A stretch of DNA of 64,000 nucleotides from Actinobacillus sp. (GCA_020026155.1 JAHHQX010000001.1:62001-126000); one strand, 5' to 3'; positions 32,651 through 43,283 are shown, numbered from the stretch's first letter. Program-made: numbers and translations. Notes: generated by a model not told the origin, from the letters alone.

Positions 32651-33559
32651 ATGAGTATTAAAATTTTATCTCCTGAGGAAATTAAAGCAGGACACAAATT
32701 CCAGCAACCTGTTTTACTTTTCCCTCATTTAACAAATCTTTATAATCATCGTCGCGAACGCTTAATGCAATTAGCAGAGTCACACCCTTTAAAAGATTAT
32801 TTATTATTCGTTGCAAAACTTGTTGCGGCTCAACAAAAAGCATTACGTGAATTTCCACTAACTGAAAAGCTTGATCTCACCCCTGAACAGCTAGCGCATT
32901 ATCCTTTAGATGCACGTATATGGAAACGTGATGCGATTTGGTTAGATATTTTCAAATATATTCTTGCTGAAGTAAAAGTAGACGCGAATGAAACGTTATT
33001 AACGACGATTGAAGGTTTAGAAAAAACGTCGGATAAAGAACTAAATGAATTAGCGGATAAACTTCTTCAAGAAGATTTTTCTGCGGTAAGCAGTGATAAA
33101 GCAGTATTTATCTGGGCTGCATTAATGGTTTACTGGCGTTTACTTGCAAATGGTATTCCACATAGTGCCATTATGGAAAGCGGACAAAATCTTACACACT
33201 GTCCAGTTTGCCATGCCGCACCGACTGCAAGTATTGTTCATATGGGTAGTGAACAAGGTTTACGTTATTTGCATTGTTCTCTTTGTGAAACTGAATGGAA
33301 CGTAGTGCGCGTGAAATGTACTAACTGCGATCATACAGGCAAAATTTCTTATTTTATGTTTGATAAAGAATTTGCGCCAATTCGTACAGAAACGTGTGAT
33401 GATTGTAAATCTTATCTCAAAATTTTCTATCAAGAAAAAGATCCTCATCTCGATGTACTCGCTGACGATCTTGCTAGTATCTTCTTAGATATGAAAACTG
33501 ATGAGAAAGGGTATGCACGTAGTGGATTAAATCCGTATCTCTTTATGGATCAAGAATAG
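32651..33559 (+). CDS. fdhE: Formate dehydrogenase maturation protein FdhE
   Basis: 302 residues. It carries the four CxxC iron-binding motifs of FdhE in its C-terminal half (HCPVCHA, HCSLCETEW, VKCTNCDHTG, TCDDCKSY). It is a cytoplasmic chaperone that interacts with the catalytic subunit before Tat export. It lies downstream of fdxGHI, fitting its role. Followed by a ggcgt-family palindrome. Confidence 0.94.
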   Translation: MSIKILSPEEIKAGHKFQQPVLLFPHLTNLYNHRRERLMQLAESHPLKDYLLFVAKLVAAQQKALREFPLTEKLDLTPEQLAHYPLDARIWKRDAIWLDIFKYILAEVKVDANETLLTTIEGLEKTSDKELNELADKLLQEDFSAVSSDKAVFIWAALMVYWRLLANGIPHSAIMESGQNLTHCPVCHAAPTASIVHMGSEQGLRYLHCSLCETEWNVVRVKCTNCDHTGKISYFMFDKEFAPIRTETCDDCKSYLKIFYQEKDPHLDVLADDLASIFLDMKTDEKGYARSGLNPYLFMDQE

Positions 33560-33583
33560 TTTAAAAAATAAACTTTTTTATTA

Positions 33584-33629
33584 TACACGCCACGTTTTTC
33601 AAAAAAAATTATGAAAAGCGTGGCGTGTT
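33584..33629. repeat. Intergenic palindrome (ggcgt family)
   Basis: ACACGCCACGTTTTTCA / TGAAAAGCGTGGCGTGT around an A/T centre. The inner stem differs from other copies but both arms have changed together, so pairing is kept. Confidence 0.8.
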
Positions 33630-33719
33630 TTTCATTTAGATAGCAAGAAAAAACAATTAAATAATATTGCAAATTAAGCTATCATATCCCACATTATTTA
33701 GAAGAATTTAGGATATATT

Positions 33720-35153
33720 GTGAGCAAAAAAACACCATCACAACGGAAAAAAGATTTTTCCTCTCCCCAGGTAGCACAAACCGTTCCCCATTCTAATGAA
33801 GCTGAACAGGCGGTCCTTGGTAGTATTTTACAAAATAATACAAACTGGGATGTGGTGTCAGAACGTGTATCTGAAGCAGATTTCTATACCTACCCGCACC
33901 GTTTAATTTTCCAGGAAATTGATCGTCTTTTTAAGGCGAATAAACCTGTTGATATTCTGACGCTAGATGAAGCACTAAAAAACAAAAAACTTCAAGATCA
34001 GGTAGGGGGATTTGCTTACTTAGCTGAGCTTGCTAACAATACACCGCGCCTCGCGAATATTAAAGCCTATGCGGATATTGTCCGTGATAATGCGATTTTG
34101 CGTGAGCTTCTTGCAGCCAGTCATAGTATCGCAGAGCAATGTTATGCACCAGAAGGACAAGACGTTAAAGAAATTTTGGACAAAGCTGAAACCAAAGTTT
34201 TTGAAATTGCAGAAAAACGTACTACATCTGATGAAGGTCCTGAAAATATCGTACCGATTTTAGGGAAAACCATTGATCGTATTGAAGCGCTTTACAAACA
34301 ATATGGTGAGAATGGAGAGGGCATGGGCGATTTAACTGTAACGGGATTAGATACAGGATTCAAAGACTTGAATCGCAAAACAGCGGGTTTACAACCTTCT
34401 GATTTAATTATTATTGCCGCCCGACCATCCATGGGGAAAACAACCTTTGCGATGAACTTATGCCAAAATATTGCATTTAGCCAAGATAAACCAGTTCTTG
34501 TCTTTAGTTTAGAAATGCCAGCGGAACAAATTATGATGCGTATGTTGGCAGGACTTTCGCGGGTACACCAACAAAATTTAAGAACAGGTAAGCTCTCAAC
34601 GGAAGACTTTGCAAAATTATCGCAATCTATTGAAATTGTGAATAATTCCCCAAATCTTTATATTGACGACTCATCGGGTTTAACGCCATCAGAATTACGA
34701 GCCCGCGCACGTCGAGTTTATCGTGAACACGGTGGTTTAAGTATGATTATGGTGGATTATTTGCAATTAATGCGCGTACCAGGTTATGCGGATAATCGTA
34801 CATTAGAAATCGCTGAAATTTCACGTTCTTTAAAAGCATTAGCTAAAGAATTAGAAGTTCCAGTTGTAGCACTGTCACAGTTAAACCGTTCATTAGAAAC
34901 TCGTCAAGATAAGCGTCCAGTGAACTCGGATCTTCGTGAATCGGGTGCAATCGAACAAGATGCGGATTTAATTATGTTTATTTACCGCGATGAGGTTTAT
35001 AATCCTGATTCTGAAGACAAAGGTATTGCTGAAATCATTATTGGTAAACAACGTAATGGTCCAATCGGTAGTATCAAATTATCGTTTTTAGGTGAATACT
35101 CGTTGTTCGCTGATTATGCACCTGAATCTACCTACGTAGGTTCTCACTATTAA
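33720..35153 (+). CDS. dnaB: Replicative DNA helicase DnaB
   Basis: 477 residues, GTG start. The N-terminal helical domain (PHSNEAEQAVLGSILQN) and the RecA-like C-terminal domain with Walker A (ARPSMGKTTFAMN), Walker B (IMVDYLQLM) and SQLNRSLETR are all typical of DnaB. The hexamer unwinds DNA at the replication fork. It is followed by alr, 50 bp downstream, as in E. coli and H. influenzae. Confidence 0.97.
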   Translation: MSKKTPSQRKKDFSSPQVAQTVPHSNEAEQAVLGSILQNNTNWDVVSERVSEADFYTYPHRLIFQEIDRLFKANKPVDILTLDEALKNKKLQDQVGGFAYLAELANNTPRLANIKAYADIVRDNAILRELLAASHSIAEQCYAPEGQDVKEILDKAETKVFEIAEKRTTSDEGPENIVPILGKTIDRIEALYKQYGENGEGMGDLTVTGLDTGFKDLNRKTAGLQPSDLIIIAARPSMGKTTFAMNLCQNIAFSQDKPVLVFSLEMPAEQIMMRMLAGLSRVHQQNLRTGKLSTEDFAKLSQSIEIVNNSPNLYIDDSSGLTPSELRARARRVYREHGGLSMIMVDYLQLMRVPGYADNRTLEIAEISRSLKALAKELEVPVVALSQLNRSLETRQDKRPVNSDLRESGAIEQDADLIMFIYRDEVYNPDSEDKGIAEIIIGKQRNGPIGSIKLSFLGEYSLFADYAPESTYVGSHY

Positions 35154-35203
35154 AGTGATAATTATCTATTTGAGGATAAAAAGAATAAAATAAGGATCAT
35201 CAT

Positions 35204-36283
35204 ATGCATGTTACCCCTGCGACCGCAAGAATTAGTTCTCAAGCATTAAAACATAATCTTCAATGTATTAAACGTAAGGCTCCACATAGCAAAGTCATTG
35301 CCGTGGTCAAAGCAAATGCTTATGGACATGGTGTGGAATTTGTTTCTTCTGCGATTGAAAAAGATGTAGATGGATTTGGGGTTGCCCGTTTAGAAGAGGC
35401 ATTGCGTTTACGTTCTCATGGTATTACAAAACCTATTCTTTTGTTAGAAGGTTTTTTTGATGATTCTGCACTTGCCATTATGGCGGTGAATAATATTCAA
35501 ACTGTTGTGCATAACGAAGAGCAGTTAACTGCACTTCAACAGGCAAAATTACCAAATAAAATAAAAGTTTGGTTAAAAATTGATACGGGCATGCACCGAC
35601 TTGGTGTTGGGCTTGATCAAGTTGAGAAATTCTATGAAGCGTTGAAAGCGTGTGAAAATGTTGATGAAAATATTGGTTTTATCAGTCATTTTAGCCGAGC
35701 AGACGAACTTGATTCTAATTACACCACATTACAACTTGAACGTTTTATTAATGCGGTAAAAGGTCGCGGTGAGCGCAGTATCGCCGCATCTGGAGGCGTA
35801 CTATTTTGGCCAGAATCTCATTTAGAATGGATTCGCCCTGGTATTATTATGTATGGTATTTCGCCTGATAATAATGTGAATAGTACTAAAGATTTGAAAC
35901 CCGTAATGACGTTAATTTCTTCTCTTATCGCCGTTCGGAATTTAAAAAAAGGTGAACCCGTAGGGTATGGCGGTGCTTGGATTAGTGAACGAGATACCAA
36001 AATTGGAATCGTTGCTATCGGGTACGGTGATGGCTATCCAAGAGATATGCCAAAGGGAACACCAGTATTAATTAATGGAAGACGTGTTCCTGTTGTTGGG
36101 CATGTTTCTATGGATATGTTAGCAGTGGATCTTGGACCAGAAAGTCACGATAAAGTGGGAGATGAAGTCACCTTATGGGGTGAAAACCTACCTATCGAAG
36201 AAATCGCAGAAAAAAGCGGTATGTTGACTTATGAGTTAATTACCAAATTAACCCCAAGAGTTTTAACTGAATATGTAGATTAA
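35204..36283 (+). CDS. alr: Alanine racemase
   Basis: 359 residues. The PLP lysine is Lys36 in AVVKANAYGHG, and the second catalytic residue is the Tyr in PVGYGGAWIS. It interconverts L- and D-alanine for peptidoglycan. The dnaB-alr order is conserved, and pgi starts 23 bp downstream, so the three probably share a transcript. The C-terminal beta domain is complete (HVSMDMLAVDLG). Confidence 0.97.
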   Translation: MHVTPATARISSQALKHNLQCIKRKAPHSKVIAVVKANAYGHGVEFVSSAIEKDVDGFGVARLEEALRLRSHGITKPILLLEGFFDDSALAIMAVNNIQTVVHNEEQLTALQQAKLPNKIKVWLKIDTGMHRLGVGLDQVEKFYEALKACENVDENIGFISHFSRADELDSNYTTLQLERFINAVKGRGERSIAASGGVLFWPESHLEWIRPGIIMYGISPDNNVNSTKDLKPVMTLISSLIAVRNLKKGEPVGYGGAWISERDTKIGIVAIGYGDGYPRDMPKGTPVLINGRRVPVVGHVSMDMLAVDLGPESHDKVGDEVTLWGENLPIEEIAEKSGMLTYELITKLTPRVLTEYVD

Positions 36284-36306
36284 TTTTTATCTTATGAGGA
36301 AAACAC

Positions 36307-37953
36307 ATGAAAAGTATTAATCCGACTCAAACTCAAGCTTGGTTAAGTTTAGAGGCACATCAAAAACAACTCGCAACCACAACAATTGCTGATTTATTTC
36401 AACAAGATCCTCAACGTTTTCAAAAGTTTTCGTTAACATTCCAAGATCAACTTCTTATTGATTTTTCTAAAAACAAATTTACACAAGACACTTTAAATTT
36501 ATTAATGCAACTCGCAGAAGATTGTGATGTTGCAGGTGCGCGTGAAGAAATGTTTACCGGTAAAAAAATTAACCGCACCGAAGATCGCGCTGTATTGCAC
36601 ACTGCTTTACGTAATCGTAGCAATACGCCAGTACTTGTTGATGGCAAAGATGTGATGCCTGAAGTGAATGCCGTACTAGAAAAAATGAAACATTTCTGCC
36701 ACGCAATTATTAGTGGTGAATGGAAAGGTTACACTGGTAAAGCAATTACGGATGTTGTGAATATCGGGATTGGTGGTTCCGATCTAGGACCTTATATGGT
36801 GACTGAAGCCTTACGTCCATACAAAAATCACCTCACCATGCATTTTGTATCGAATGTAGACGGCACTCATATCGCAGAAACATTGAAAAAATGTAATCCA
36901 GAAACCACGCTTTTCCTTATCGCATCAAAAACCTTCACTACCCAAGAAACCATGACGAATGCCCATACTGCTCGTGATTGGTTACTTAAATCTGCACATG
37001 ATGAAAAAGCAGTAGCGAAACATTTCGTTGCGCTATCTACCAATGCAAAAGCGGTAGCGGAATTTGGTATTGATACAAATAACATGTTTGAATTCTGGGA
37101 CTGGGTTGGTGGTCGTTATTCATTATGGTCAGCAATCGGCTTATCTATTGCGCTTTCTATCGGCTTTGATAATTTTGAGCAATTACTTAGCGGCGCTCAC
37201 GCAATGGATAAACACTTCCGCACCGCACCAGCGGCTCAAAATATCCCAATGCTCATGGCATTAATTGGAATCTGGAACTGCAACTTCCTTGGGGCAGAAA
37301 CTGAAGCGATTCTACCTTATGATCAATATATGCACCGTTTTGCCGCTTATTTCCAACAAGGCAATATGGAATCAAACGGTAAATATGTTGGACGTGATGG
37401 TAAAGTAGTGATGCATCAAACTGGTCCAATTATTTGGGGTGAACCAGGTACAAATGGGCAACATGCGTTCTATCAATTAATTCATCAAGGCACTAAATTA
37501 ATTCCATGTGATTTTATTGCTCCCGCTAAAACACACAATCCAATTGGCGATCACCATCAAAAATTATTATCTAACTTCTTTGCACAAACCGAAGCATTAG
37601 CATTCGGTAAAACAGCTGAAGAAGTGAAAGCAGAATTTGAAAAAGCAGGAAAAACTTGGGACGAAGTGAAAGATATTGTTCCATTTAAAGTATTCCAAGG
37701 TAACAAACCAACAAATTCTATTTTATTACAAGAAATTACGCCATTCAGTCTTGGTGCCTTAATTGCGATGTACGAACATAAAATCTTTGTACAAGGCGTG
37801 ATTTTTAACATTTATAGTTTCGACCAATGGGGTGTAGAACTCGGTAAACAACTTGCTAACCGCATTTTGCCAGAGCTTAAAGATCAAAATACAGTAACAT
37901 CCCATGATAGCTCTACTAATGGTCTAATTAACCAATATAAAGCATGGCGTTAG
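36307..37953 (+). CDS. pgi: Glucose-6-phosphate isomerase
   Basis: 548 residues with both family signatures (WDWVGGRYSLWSAIGLSIAL; QHAFYQLIHQGTKLIPCDFI) and VNIGIGGSDLGP near the sugar-phosphate site. It interconverts glucose 6-phosphate and fructose 6-phosphate. It lies close behind alr, as in H. influenzae. Confidence 0.97.
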   Translation: MKSINPTQTQAWLSLEAHQKQLATTTIADLFQQDPQRFQKFSLTFQDQLLIDFSKNKFTQDTLNLLMQLAEDCDVAGAREEMFTGKKINRTEDRAVLHTALRNRSNTPVLVDGKDVMPEVNAVLEKMKHFCHAIISGEWKGYTGKAITDVVNIGIGGSDLGPYMVTEALRPYKNHLTMHFVSNVDGTHIAETLKKCNPETTLFLIASKTFTTQETMTNAHTARDWLLKSAHDEKAVAKHFVALSTNAKAVAEFGIDTNNMFEFWDWVGGRYSLWSAIGLSIALSIGFDNFEQLLSGAHAMDKHFRTAPAAQNIPMLMALIGIWNCNFLGAETEAILPYDQYMHRFAAYFQQGNMESNGKYVGRDGKVVMHQTGPIIWGEPGTNGQHAFYQLIHQGTKLIPCDFIAPAKTHNPIGDHHQKLLSNFFAQTEALAFGKTAEEVKAEFEKAGKTWDEVKDIVPFKVFQGNKPTNSILLQEITPFSLGALIAMYEHKIFVQGVIFNIYSFDQWGVELGKQLANRILPELKDQNTVTSHDSSTNGLINQYKAWR

Positions 37954-38009
37954 AGCGGCATAACTTTGAGAAATTTAATTCATATTACAACTAAAATAGA
38001 GAGGAAAAT

Positions 38010-39635
38010 ATGACAGATGTAATTCAATTAGCAACCCAGTGGATGGAACAAGATCCAGACGCAGAAACTCGTGAAGAGTTGAAAAATTTGATTGCTAAAA
38101 ATGATGTTAAGGAATTAAACGTACGTTTTTCTGGTCGTTTACAGTTTGGAACAGCAGGGTTACGTGGACGCTTACAAGCAGGTCCAATGGGCATGAACCG
38201 TGTGCTTGTTGCCCAAGCAGCAGCAGGGCTTGCTCGCTATTTATTAGCACGTAATGAAAAACCATCTATCGTTATTGGTTATGATGGTCGTAAAAATTCT
38301 CTTCGTTTTGCACAAGATACCGCTGAAATCATGCAAGCAGCGGGGATTGATGCTTTCTTAATGCCAAGTTTACGCCCAACTCCAGTACTTGCATTCTCAG
38401 TTCGCTTCATGAAAGCGAGTGCAGGGGTAATGGTAACAGCAAGTCATAACCCGCCAGATGATAACGGTTATAAAGTATATCTTGGTGGTAAAGACGATGG
38501 TGCACAAATCGTTGCGCCAGACGATAAACTTATTGCAGAGCAAATCCAATGGGTTGCGGATAATCAAAAAGTGACAGATATTCCGCGCAGTACTGATTAT
38601 AAAATGATTGATCAAAGTGTGATTGATGAATACGTAGCACGTACAGCCTCTCTAGCGACTGCACCTGTAAGTCAATTCACTTATGTTTATACTGCAATGC
38701 ACGGGGTGGGTAAAGAAACTTTATTAAATGTTTTAGATAAAGCAGGCTTACCAAAACCTGTATTAGTGGAATCACAATGCGAACCAGACGGTACTTTCCC
38801 AACCGTATCATTCCCTAACCCAGAAGAAAAAGGTGCATTAGATTTAGCGATTGCGAAAGCAAAAGAAGTTGACGCGGAATTTATCGTTGCAAACGATCCA
38901 GATGCTGACCGTTTAGCTGTAGCGATTAAAGATGCAAATGGTAACTGGCATAACTTGCACGGTAACCAAGTGGGTCTTTATTTCGGTTGGTTTATCGGAA
39001 AAGCAGCACAAAAAGCAGGTAAAAAAGGCGTATTAGGTTGCTCATTAGTATCTAGCCCGTTACTTGCAAAAGTTGCTGAATCTTGCGGTTTAGAACATCA
39101 AGAAACATTAACTGGTTTCAAATATATCGGTCGTATCCCTGGCTTAATCTTTGGTTTTGAAGAAGCACTTGGCTATCTCGTAAACCCAACCGTAGCCCAC
39201 GATAAAGACGGTATTTCTGCAATCACTTGCTTCTTAAACTTAATCAACACCTTAAAAGCAGAAGGCAAAACATTTGCACAATTCCAACAAGAATTTGTAG
39301 ATACTTTTGGCGCAGCTTATAGCGATCAATTAAGTTTACGCGTAGCTGATCTTGGTCGTATTCAACGTATCTTAAAAGCGGTGCGTGAAAATCCATTCCA
39401 AGAAATTGGTGGCGTGAAAGTGGAACAATACATCGATCACCTTCAAACTGAAAAACAAAATAATATTCTTGTTTTCAACCTTGCAGGCGGTCAACGTGTA
39501 ATTTTACGTCCATCAGGTACTGAACCAAAACTTAAAATGTACCTTGATACCAATGGTAAAACTTTAGAACAAGCAAAAGAAATTTGCGCAAATATCAAAG
39601 CAAGTTTAGAACAATTTGCTGACACGATTGCGTAA
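38010..39635 (+). CDS. Phosphohexomutase (phosphoglucomutase/phosphomannomutase family)
   Basis: 541 residues of the alpha-D-phosphohexomutase superfamily. It has the active Ser loop VTASHNPPDDNGYK, the metal loop NDPDADRLAV, the sugar loop GFEEALGY and the phosphate loop RPSGTEPKLKMYL. It probably interconverts hexose 1- and 6-phosphates; glucose versus mannose cannot be decided from the sequence. It lies 57 bp after pgi, with its own AGAGAGGA ribosome site and a strong terminator. Confidence 0.9.
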   Translation: MTDVIQLATQWMEQDPDAETREELKNLIAKNDVKELNVRFSGRLQFGTAGLRGRLQAGPMGMNRVLVAQAAAGLARYLLARNEKPSIVIGYDGRKNSLRFAQDTAEIMQAAGIDAFLMPSLRPTPVLAFSVRFMKASAGVMVTASHNPPDDNGYKVYLGGKDDGAQIVAPDDKLIAEQIQWVADNQKVTDIPRSTDYKMIDQSVIDEYVARTASLATAPVSQFTYVYTAMHGVGKETLLNVLDKAGLPKPVLVESQCEPDGTFPTVSFPNPEEKGALDLAIAKAKEVDAEFIVANDPDADRLAVAIKDANGNWHNLHGNQVGLYFGWFIGKAAQKAGKKGVLGCSLVSSPLLAKVAESCGLEHQETLTGFKYIGRIPGLIFGFEEALGYLVNPTVAHDKDGISAITCFLNLINTLKAEGKTFAQFQQEFVDTFGAAYSDQLSLRVADLGRIQRILKAVRENPFQEIGGVKVEQYIDHLQTEKQNNILVFNLAGGQRVILRPSGTEPKLKMYLDTNGKTLEQAKEICANIKASLEQFADTIA

Positions 39636-39653
39636 ATAAATTTGAAATTAAAT

Positions 39654-39686
39654 AAAAACCCCAAGACAAATCCTTGGGGTTTTCTT
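39654..39686 (+). terminator. Terminator after the phosphohexomutase gene
   Basis: AAACCCCAAG / CTTGGGGTTT stem followed by TCTTTT. It faces the 3' end of thiQ. Confidence 0.88.
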
Positions 39687-39736
39687 TTATATAATTATTC
39701 AAATCACATAAATTTTCACGAAAATTGAGGCGTGGG

Positions 39737-40366
39737 TTATTTAACAAAATGTCCCTGTTTGACCTCTAAAATACGATCGAATTTACCTTGAATTTCATCC
39801 ACTTGATGGGTCACCATTAAGAGCGTTGTATGCTGTTTTTGGCAAAGATCTAGAATCAGATCAAGCATTTCTTGACGTAAAACGGGATCGAGCGCTGAGA
39901 AGGGTTCATCAAGTAGTAGAATAGGCTTATGTTGTAACAAACAACGCGCGATAGCGACGCGTTGGCGTTGCCCTCCAGATAATTGTTCAGGGAGGCGGGT
40001 AAGATGTTGTTCTAACCCAACGGCTTTTGCCGCCTGATAAATCGCATCTCGTTCCGAGGCATTGATTTTTAAACTCGGTTTAATACCAAGTGCAAGATTT
40101 TGTTCTACGGTTAAATGCGTAAACAAATTATTATCTTGAAAAAGCATTGCAACAGGGCGTTCAGCGGGTGGCAATAAGGTACAATTCTTACCATTTAGCC
40201 AAATTTCACCACGGCTTACCCACTCAAAACCCGCAATTAAATTTAATAGTGTACTTTTCCCTGCACCGCTTTCGCCAATGAGTGCAATTTTTTCGCCTTT
40301 TTTAGCCGAAAGCGAAAAATGCATAGGCATGTCAGGATAATCAAAATCAATTTGAAGCTGAATCAT
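39737..40366 (-). CDS. thiQ: Thiamine ABC transporter ATP-binding protein
   Basis: 209 residues from the ATG at 40366 (MIQLQIDFDYPD), which has GGAGGA right upstream; a longer frame to 40396 is less likely. Walker A GESGAGKSTLL, signature LSGGQRQRVAIAR and Walker B ILLLDEPFSALDP are present. It powers uptake of thiamine and its phosphates through ThiP. The start overlaps thiP by 20 bases, so thiBPQ is one operon under the TPP riboswitch. Confidence 0.95.
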   Translation of the reverse strand: MIQLQIDFDYPDMPMHFSLSAKKGEKIALIGESGAGKSTLLNLIAGFEWVSRGEIWLNGKNCTLLPPAERPVAMLFQDNNLFTHLTVEQNLALGIKPSLKINASERDAIYQAAKAVGLEQHLTRLPEQLSGGQRQRVAIARCLLQHKPILLLDEPFSALDPVLRQEMLDLILDLCQKQHTTLLMVTHQVDEIQGKFDRILEVKQGHFVK

Positions 40367-41969
40367 ATTCCTCCACAAAGTAGAATAAAAGAGCACAGAA
40401 AATTAATAAAACCAGTGCAGTTACTGATGCACTATCCATCTGGTAGCGCGCAAGTTGTTGATAGAGTAATTGGGGCAATGACGTAAAGTCCTGATTGCCA
40501 AATAATGAAATAGCGGTTAAATCGCCAAGTGAAAGGCAAGTTGCCACGGTAAATCCATATTTGATCGGATTTTTTAGATTATGCCATTCAATATATCTTA
40601 GACGGGCAAAACCGCGGATACCTAGTGAATTACATAGCTTTTCATAAAACAACATATTGTTATACATCGGCACGGTAAGAACACGAATCACAAAGGGCAA
40701 TGCCATTAACGCATTACAACACATGACAATGCTAAATAACAATGGCGTTGTTGCATCAAAAGAGCGGAGTAGTAAAAAAAGCCCTAGCGCTAAAACCAAT
40801 GTCGGAATGGCTAAAATCACCATACCGAGATTTAAAAAATTATTTGCAAGCCAAAGATGATTGCGCCACATCCAATAGCGGGCTAAATAGAGAATTGTCA
40901 TCGCGATGATAACAGTGAGTAGCCCTGCTAATGGAGGCAAAGTAACGGAATAAATTAATGCACGCCATAATTCGCTATCGTGTAGGCTATGCCAGAGTTC
41001 ACCTGAAAACAGTCCCGCCCAAATCGTATTAATCAGTGGCAACAAGATGAAAGCTAATGTCAGCAAAATCACGACAATTTGCATAAATTTTACCGAAAAT
41101 GTCTGCGTGTCTAGCCACGGGCGACGTTGTGATTGCAATAGTGAGCCTTTTTTGACAAAAAAACTACTGCCACTGAATAAAATAAAGCAGAATAAAAATT
41201 GCAATAAGGCAAAGATCGCCGCTTTTCCTAAGTCAAAATCAAAAAAGACACTTTGATAAATTGCCACTTCAAGGGTCGTAAATTTTGGACCGCCACCCAA
41301 AGTTAATACCACAGCAAAACTGGTAAAACATAACATAAAAATTAACACGAAAGTCGGCAATAATTGTTGGCGCAGATAAGGCAATTCGATAAGACGGATA
41401 AATTGCCAGCCACGAATACCGAGTTGTGCAGCGAGTTGGCGCTGTTCACTCGGGATACTGCTTAGGCTTTGTAAAAATAAACGGCTTGCGAGCGGAATAT
41501 TGAAAAATAGATGCGCAATTAAAATTCCAGTTAACCCATAAATATCCCATTCACCGACAAAGCCTAGACAATGATAAAGATGAGCGAACCAACCATTTTG
41601 CCCGTAAATACCCATTAATCCAAAAATGACAACCAGAGAGGGTAAAACAAAGGTTAAGGAAAAGAGTTTTAAAATAAGTTTTTTTCCCCAGAATTTCTGA
41701 TAGAAAAAAGCGCGGGCAAACAGGATTCCAAATAAAATCGATAATATTGCCGAAAGAAAAGCTTGCCAAAAACTGAAGTAAATGACGTGATGTAAATAGC
41801 GATCTTGCATGAGATCGTGCCAGCTATAATCTTGTCCTTGTTGCCAAATTGCTGTTAGAGATAAACTATAAAATAAAACGATCGTACATACGATAGCAAA
41901 ACCGCCACTATAAATCGCTTTATGCTGACGAATAGTCGCGGTTAATTTTTGAAGAGCAAATCTGGTCAT
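40347..41969 (-). CDS. thiP: Thiamine ABC transporter permease
   Basis: 540 residues forming two fused permease halves of about six helices each, with the binding-protein-dependent EAA-type loops (QLGIRGWQFIRLIELPYLRQQ; NSLGIRGFARLRYIEWHNLK) that contact ThiQ. The ATG lies 1 bp after the thiB stop. The protein forms the inner-membrane channel for thiamine. Confidence 0.95.
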   Translation of the reverse strand: MTRFALQKLTATIRQHKAIYSGGFAIVCTIVLFYSLSLTAIWQQGQDYSWHDLMQDRYLHHVIYFSFWQAFLSAILSILFGILFARAFFYQKFWGKKLILKLFSLTFVLPSLVVIFGLMGIYGQNGWFAHLYHCLGFVGEWDIYGLTGILIAHLFFNIPLASRLFLQSLSSIPSEQRQLAAQLGIRGWQFIRLIELPYLRQQLLPTFVLIFMLCFTSFAVVLTLGGGPKFTTLEVAIYQSVFFDFDLGKAAIFALLQFLFCFILFSGSSFFVKKGSLLQSQRRPWLDTQTFSVKFMQIVVILLTLAFILLPLINTIWAGLFSGELWHSLHDSELWRALIYSVTLPPLAGLLTVIIAMTILYLARYWMWRNHLWLANNFLNLGMVILAIPTLVLALGLFLLLRSFDATTPLLFSIVMCCNALMALPFVIRVLTVPMYNNMLFYEKLCNSLGIRGFARLRYIEWHNLKNPIKYGFTVATCLSLGDLTAISLFGNQDFTSLPQLLYQQLARYQMDSASVTALVLLIFCALLFYFVEEYDSASN

Positions 41970-41970
41970 A

Positions 41971-42966
41971 TTAATTGGTTAGCGCATTTTGCCAAGTGTT
42001 AATCCATTGACGCATGGTTTGTTGTGGTACGCTTTCTTCTTTTAAATTCGGCAGAACAGATTGTTGGCGTAACTTATCGTAAAGCGGAACGTGAATATTT
42101 TGCACAACAGGCAGCATCACATTAGCCGTCGATAAGATTTTTTGAGCTGGTGGGGTAATCATAAATTGTGTGAACGCATTGGTACAATCATTTTCATGAT
42201 TTTTTAGCGTAGCAACAAATTCAATCTGTGCAACATGCGGAGCAGGGAAGTTGGCAGCCACATAATTGTCATTATGTTCATTTAAGATATGGTACAAAGG
42301 TGATGTATTGTAGCTTAACACCATATCCGCCTCACCTTTTAAGAAAGCGCCATAAGCCTCAGACCAGCTTTTGGTGACGGTTACCGTATGCTTTGCCAAT
42401 GTTTGCCACGCAGATTGGATATCTTTTTCAGAATAGACTTTATTCATCCATGCCACGAAACCTTGACCGACTGCAGAAGTACGCGGATCTTCATAAATTA
42501 CACGGATATCTTGGCGATTAACCAATTCTTGTAAGGATTTTGGTGGATTTTTTAATTTTGTCTTATTATAGATAAATGCATAATCAGCAAAGCCGTAAGG
42601 GACAAACGTCGCATTACGGAAATTTTCTGGCAATGTATCGAGTTCCACTTTTGCGGGCGTAAAAAGCTGTGATTTTTCTGCCGCATCTAGCATAAAATTA
42701 TTTAACCCGATAGCCATATCTGCTTTTGTCTGTTTCCCCTCTAAACGAATACGGTTAAACATCGTATTTGAGCCATCAAGTGCCGTGTAATGAATTTGGC
42801 ATTGCGGATGGGATTGTTCGAATAATTGCTTTAACTTCGGACCAGCACCCCATTTTTCAGATGCAAAGCTATTATAGGTGTACACATTGACAGTCTGCGT
42901 TGCCATAGCAAATGGTGAAGCGAGTAGCAATGTCGTTGTTAAAAAAGAAAATATTTTTTGTTTCAT
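41971..42966 (-). CDS. thiB: Thiamine-binding periplasmic protein
   Basis: 331 residues with a signal peptide (FLTTTLLLASPFAMA) and the substrate-binding fold starting VNVYTYNSFASEKWGAGPKLK, which is characteristic of ThiB/TbpA. It captures thiamine, thiamine phosphate and TPP in the periplasm for ThiPQ. First gene of the operon, 80 bp downstream of the TPP riboswitch. Confidence 0.95.
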   Translation of the reverse strand: MKQKIFSFLTTTLLLASPFAMATQTVNVYTYNSFASEKWGAGPKLKQLFEQSHPQCQIHYTALDGSNTMFNRIRLEGKQTKADMAIGLNNFMLDAAEKSQLFTPAKVELDTLPENFRNATFVPYGFADYAFIYNKTKLKNPPKSLQELVNRQDIRVIYEDPRTSAVGQGFVAWMNKVYSEKDIQSAWQTLAKHTVTVTKSWSEAYGAFLKGEADMVLSYNTSPLYHILNEHNDNYVAANFPAPHVAQIEFVATLKNHENDCTNAFTQFMITPPAQKILSTANVMLPVVQNIHVPLYDKLRQQSVLPNLKEESVPQQTMRQWINTWQNALTN

Positions 42967-43045
42967 TCTAAACTCCGCAAGAAAACAACATTAATGAAGA
43001 TGAATGAACCATAAAACATGAGAAGGAAAAGAAAGAAGGGAAGTA

Positions 43046-43118
43046 TTAGTTTCCTACGACAGTCCTAACTGTTTCAGGTTCGCGGGTATATTCTCAGCAG
43101 TTGCACCCCGACTAATCG
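43046..43118 (-). promoter_or_regulatory. TPP riboswitch (thi box) of thiBPQ
   Basis: The minus strand carries the conserved parts in order: CGGGGTGC, CTGAGA, ATACCCGCGAACCTGA, CAGTTAG and CGTAGGAAA. It binds thiamine pyrophosphate and should lower thiBPQ expression, probably by blocking translation, since no clear terminator follows. Confidence 0.93.
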
Positions 43119-43283
43119 CGGTAAGTTTATTGGAAATAAGAAAAAAAGTATAGTGCTTTTAAAAACTAAACCTAAAGAGGTAATTTTTAGGGTAAAAATC
43201 CGTCATTTCTTGGATTTTTATTTGCACAACCCCCAAAGCTAAACTATAATTGCGCCGTTTTTTTTAACACAAAAGGTATTTAA